From Methanoculleus sp. 7T (GTDB taxonomy: Archaea > Halobacteriota > Methanomicrobia > Methanomicrobiales > Methanoculleaceae), in the NCBI RefSeq assembly GCF_023195915.1, contig NZ_JALPRP010000001.1, forward strand, positions 434,001 through 498,000: a stretch of DNA of 64,000 nucleotides, read 5' to 3'. Below, piece after piece: positions 61,154-64,000 of the stretch. Below the pieces are notes generated by a model that saw only the letters and a program-made list of their open reading frames with translations, was not told where the DNA came from and did not search any database. Each line of letters begins with the position of its first letter. Position 1 is the stretch's first letter. Position numbers and translations under genes: made by a program.

Positions 61154-62335
61154 TCATTCCACGGCGCAGTATGCCCCTTTGAAGAACCAGTTCCGGTAGA
61201 CGATCGGGGTAATGAGAGTGGTCAACAGGCTCATGAGGACGATCACCACGAAGACGCCCTGGCCGACAAGCCCCGAGTCCAAACCGATCAGCGCGACGAT
61301 CATCGCCACCTCGCCCCGCGGCGCCATCCCGAACCCGATGATGAGTGAGTCCTCCCGACACATGCCCATTAGCCGGGCGGGCAGGCCGCACCCGACAACT
61401 TTGGTGATGATGGCGACAAGGGTCAGCACCGCAAGGAAGAGGACCATGTCGGACGTGAGTGCATGGACATCCGCAAGGATCCCGAGCGACACGAAGAAGA
61501 TCGAGGCAAAGACGATCTGGAAGTACTCTGCACCCTCCTTGACGCCTTTGCTCTGCCGGAGCTCGACGCCGGCAAAGGCGACCCCGGCGAGGAACGCACC
61601 GATGATTCCCGACAAGCCCACGAGGCTCGCGAGCATTGCGTAGAGGAACGCCATCATCATAGCGAAGATGAAGACGAACTCGGGATACTTCCGCGCCAGA
61701 GGGGTTGCGTCCATCCGCTGGATGAACTTCCGTATGCCGAAGTAGCCGACGGCACCGGCGACGACGATGAACCCCACGGCTTTCGCGAGCATCATGACGG
61801 TCGAGACAACCGAGACGCCGCCGCCCACCGCGAGGTCGGTGGCGACTGCAAGCACGAGAAGGGAGAGGACGTCGTCGATGACCGCGGCGCCGATGATTGC
61901 CTTTGCAGCCCCGGTCTGGAGCACGCCGATCTCTTTTAGGATGTTTGCGGTGATGGCGATACTCGTCGCTGTCAGCGCCGTGCCGATGAAGACTGCGCTC
62001 GCGAAGTCGAACCCGAAGAGGACGGCGGTGGCGTAGCCGCCTATCCACGGGATAATGACGCCGAGCAGCCCGATGACGCCGTAACGCAGATCGAGGATAT
62101 CCCTGATATCGAACTCAAAACCGATGACGAAGAGGAGAATGATCGCCCCGAGGTGCGCCAGACTCTGTACGAAGTCCGTGTAGGTGATCAGGCCGAGCAC
62201 GCTCGGTCCGACCAAGACCCCCACGAGAATGGCCCCGATCGTCGCCGACTGGTTGATTCTGGAGGCCACCAGGTAACCGGCGAGAGCGAGGAAGAGGAGG
62301 AGGCTCATCTGGATCTCAATTGCTAGGGCTTCCAT
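61154..62335 (-). CDS. Cation:proton antiporter (CPA2, NapA/KefB family)
   Basis: 393 residues with about 12 membrane helices. It starts with the helix LLLFLALAGYLVASRI. Characteristic are GPSVLGLI, the unwound crossing helix around FIGTALTATSIAITANILKEIG and AAVIDDVLSLLVLA, which carries the ion-binding aspartates, and GSGMAPRGEVAMIVA-type sequence (FGMAPRGEVAMIVALIG) near the end. There is no C-terminal TrkA/RCK domain, so it is of the simple Na+(K+)/H+ exchanger type. It keeps cytoplasmic pH and Na+ balance, important for Na+-coupled methanogenesis. Confidence 0.9.
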   Translation of the reverse strand: MEALAIEIQMSLLLFLALAGYLVASRINQSATIGAILVGVLVGPSVLGLITYTDFVQSLAHLGAIILLFVIGFEFDIRDILDLRYGVIGLLGVIIPWIGGYATAVLFGFDFASAVFIGTALTATSIAITANILKEIGVLQTGAAKAIIGAAVIDDVLSLLVLAVATDLAVGGGVSVVSTVMMLAKAVGFIVVAGAVGYFGIRKFIQRMDATPLARKYPEFVFIFAMMMAFLYAMLASLVGLSGIIGAFLAGVAFAGVELRQSKGVKEGAEYFQIVFASIFFVSLGILADVHALTSDMVLFLAVLTLVAIITKVVGCGLPARLMGMCREDSLIIGFGMAPRGEVAMIVALIGLDSGLVGQGVFVVIVLMSLLTTLITPIVYRNWFFKGAYCAVE

Positions 62336-62531
62336 AACTTCTCGGGATTACTGGTAATCGAGGCCTTAAGAATCGTACGGAACTTTGGGTAGTTGCAGGG
62401 CGGGGCTCTCGGCGATGGCATTTCGGAGCGGGATATCCGAGAGGCCGCACCTACATCTCCCGGCTCCGATGAACACGAACTCACGGAGGGTATGGGAAGC
62501 AGGGCGAGTCGCCTAACTGGCGTTAATTCGG

Positions 62532-63578
62532 TTAATGTCGGCCAAGCTCGTCGATCAGCATGCGATAAACCTCGAACGCAGGCTTCGGGGAGTAATCGTC
62601 GCGTAAGATGCCGAACTGACGGAAGAGATCCGGGTTGGAACTGTCTGCATCCCGGAGATCGAACAACTCGTAGCGAGTGACGTTATAATTGCCCCGATAC
62701 TCGTAAACCGTGCGTATGATCGTTTCAAGAACTTCAGCCTGCTGCTCGTACGAGCGGTCCGGGCCGGTCGGCCACCCGTTCTCCGCCACATGTATCGGGA
62801 CCGTTGCAGGTATGCCTGCCGAAGGTAGGGATGTTTCACAGAACGAACGCAGAGCGAACTCAACAAAGTGGCGTATGTCGCCCGGCAGACCCGATGGAGC
62901 CAGCGGGAAGAAGACATCCGGATAAATGTCGAGGCCGACGTAGTCCAGAGACTTCACGAACGTATCCCCGCCGAGCGCGCCGATATCCGTCCAGAAATCG
63001 TGCGCATCCGTCTCGAAGAAGGGTACGGCGCTAAAACCGATCTGCAACGTGTCGAACCCGCACCGTCGGGCTTCTTCTTTCGCCGCAACGACGCCCCGTA
63101 CGAGCGCCTCCCGAACGTTCGGAAAACTGCCGTCGATGATAGGCACATGCGTGAGGTTAGGTTCCTCGGTCACCTGGAGCGACGCAATTTCCGACCCGTA
63201 ACGCCGAACTACGGTTCTGACAAACTCAACCCACCCAGCGACGTTTCCACTCTCCGACATATATGAGAGCACCAGATCCAGTTCCCTGCCGTCGCCGCCG
63301 TACTGTAAAAAGTCCTTGGGTTGGCTGCTGTCCGCCTTCGGGTCGGGAGATGAATCCGTGTAATGGAGATAGCACCGTACGGCGAACGATTTCGCGTCGC
63401 CCTCCAGTCTGCCGACCATCTCCCTGATGCACGCAGGATCATCGGGTTTACCGGACGCCATACCGACATCGGTCCCCAGGATTCCACCCGGATAGATCCC
63501 AAACACCAATTTAGGCGCCCCTGCAGAACGTGCAGGAGGCATCCAACCCTCTATTGCTTGGGGTTGTTCGTTACTCAT
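62532..63578 (-). CDS. Clan GH-A-like glycoside hydrolase, apparently cytoplasmic
   Basis: 348 residues. A TIM barrel of the clan GH-A kind is suggested by the catalytic acid/base motif VTEEPNLT (Glu138 or Glu139) at the end of strand 4 and the nucleophile motif HVAENGWPTG (Glu266) at strand 7, about 128 residues apart as usual. YVGLDIYPDVFFPLAPSGLP lies between them. It has similarity to GH17/GH39/GH5-like enzymes but I cannot assign a family. No signal peptide or membrane helix is visible. A TATA box gives a leaderless transcript. Glycosidases are rare in hydrogenotrophic methanogens, so internal polysaccharide or glycoconjugate turnover, or gene transfer, should be considered. Confidence 0.7.
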   Translation of the reverse strand: MSNEQPQAIEGWMPPARSAGAPKLVFGIYPGGILGTDVGMASGKPDDPACIREMVGRLEGDAKSFAVRCYLHYTDSSPDPKADSSQPKDFLQYGGDGRELDLVLSYMSESGNVAGWVEFVRTVVRRYGSEIASLQVTEEPNLTHVPIIDGSFPNVREALVRGVVAAKEEARRCGFDTLQIGFSAVPFFETDAHDFWTDIGALGGDTFVKSLDYVGLDIYPDVFFPLAPSGLPGDIRHFVEFALRSFCETSLPSAGIPATVPIHVAENGWPTGPDRSYEQQAEVLETIIRTVYEYRGNYNVTRYELFDLRDADSSNPDLFRQFGILRDDYSPKPAFEVYRMLIDELGRH

Positions 63579-63602
63579 CCCTCAGTATTGGGATGTCGGT
63601 CG

Positions 63603-63608
63603 TATAAA
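63603..63608 (-). promoter_or_regulatory. TATA box of the glycosidase gene
   Basis: TTTATA on the minus strand centred about 28 bases before the ATG at 63578. Spacing predicts a leaderless transcript. Confidence 0.5.
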
Positions 63609-63612
63609 TTCG

Positions 63613-64000
63613 CTAAGACCGGAGAACAGCCCGACTGTCGAAGCGGCCGGAACATTGATCTCGGGTACTCCGGAAACCGAACCGATACAAGAGATATCCG
63701 CCATGCCTCGGCCGTTCCCAAGCGGGGCGCACCACCGATGACTGCGGCTCGTACCTGCCCGGCAGTAGGTGTACGGAAGATCTGATACGTTGGTCTTGGT
63801 GCGGCTACGCTAACCCGACGTAGGGTGGAAGAAGGAGAGATTGTCCCAAAACGCTATTACCGGGAGGGGGACCCCCGCGGCGATACCCAATGAGAAGCCG
63901 TTTCACCCGCCTAGCCCAGAATATGGTTCAGATGGTGGATGTCCCGGATAAGTATCTTCGGAGGACGTGAAACCGTCACTCATACCCCCGGGCAATATCA
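63613..64000. other. Window end without recognised gene
   Basis: Nearly 390 bases with only short unrecognisable open frames; base composition is less GC-rich than the neighbouring genes. A gene entering from the right cannot be excluded. Confidence 0.3.

Overview
The window reads as chromosome of a hydrogenotrophic methanogen, most likely a Methanoculleus (order Methanomicrobiales). This rests on an F420-dependent secondary alcohol dehydrogenase of the 330-residue Adf type known from that genus, archaeal family B DNA polymerase, GGGP synthase, archaeal threonyl-tRNA synthetase, GatCAB, TATA-type promoters with short or absent leaders, and class III (pilin-type) signal peptides. It is GC-rich and gene-dense, so most genes have long spurious antisense ORFs; these were left out. 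No tRNA, rRNA, insertion sequence, integrase or CRISPR array was recognised.

Layout. 1-17000: end of a secreted protein, polB/mdh, pyrDK, a secreted beta-propeller, a repair/cofactor operon (XPD-like helicase, ogt, panE, mobA), a small membrane protein and a CorA transporter, cupin and adf, and a HTH-PAS regulator. 17069-26061: a tightly coupled acetyl-CoA synthase operon, acsB-acsD-acsC-acsV-(MetE-like)-acsF-corA. 26469-29209: purB and a two-gene wHTH/membrane cassette framed by a duplicated purB/chelatase junction. 29168-39941: a cobalt/corrinoid cluster with a chlID-type chelatase, a small unknown protein, a lipoprotein, cobN, btuDCF and a secreted protein with a sorting-like tail. 40363-49264: a type IV pilus system (four pilin-like proteins, ATPase, membrane platform) interrupted by an ABC-2 exporter and a decayed gene. 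49394-60170: an AsnB-like protein, gatCAB, topA, GGGP synthase, TrmJ-like methylase, dcd and thrS. 60615-63578: rubrerythrin-like protein, a CPA2 antiporter and a glycosidase.

The standout is the acs operon. Its AcsB carries the large N-terminal region that in bacteria docks the CO dehydrogenase and that archaeal CdhC lacks. Its corrinoid protein has the short bacterial-type small subunit, and it brings a bacterial-type corrinoid activator (AcsV) and nickel-insertion ATPase (AcsF). The operon has neither a CO dehydrogenase nor a methyltransferase gene, but contains a zinc-site MetE-like gene between acsV and acsF, which suggests that corrinoid-bound methyl groups may also feed methionine synthesis. 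Corrinoid supply (btuFCD, cobN, chlID), possible divalent metal import (corA at the operon end) and a divergent sensor-regulator with a palindromic operator candidate would fit around it. These functional links are inference from family knowledge and gene order; no database search was possible.

Other structure of note is a dispersed repeat present in two inverted copies (near 26150 and 60370), one of which can fold into a three-armed cloverleaf that is not a tRNA, and an unassigned 370-base stretch before 7497.
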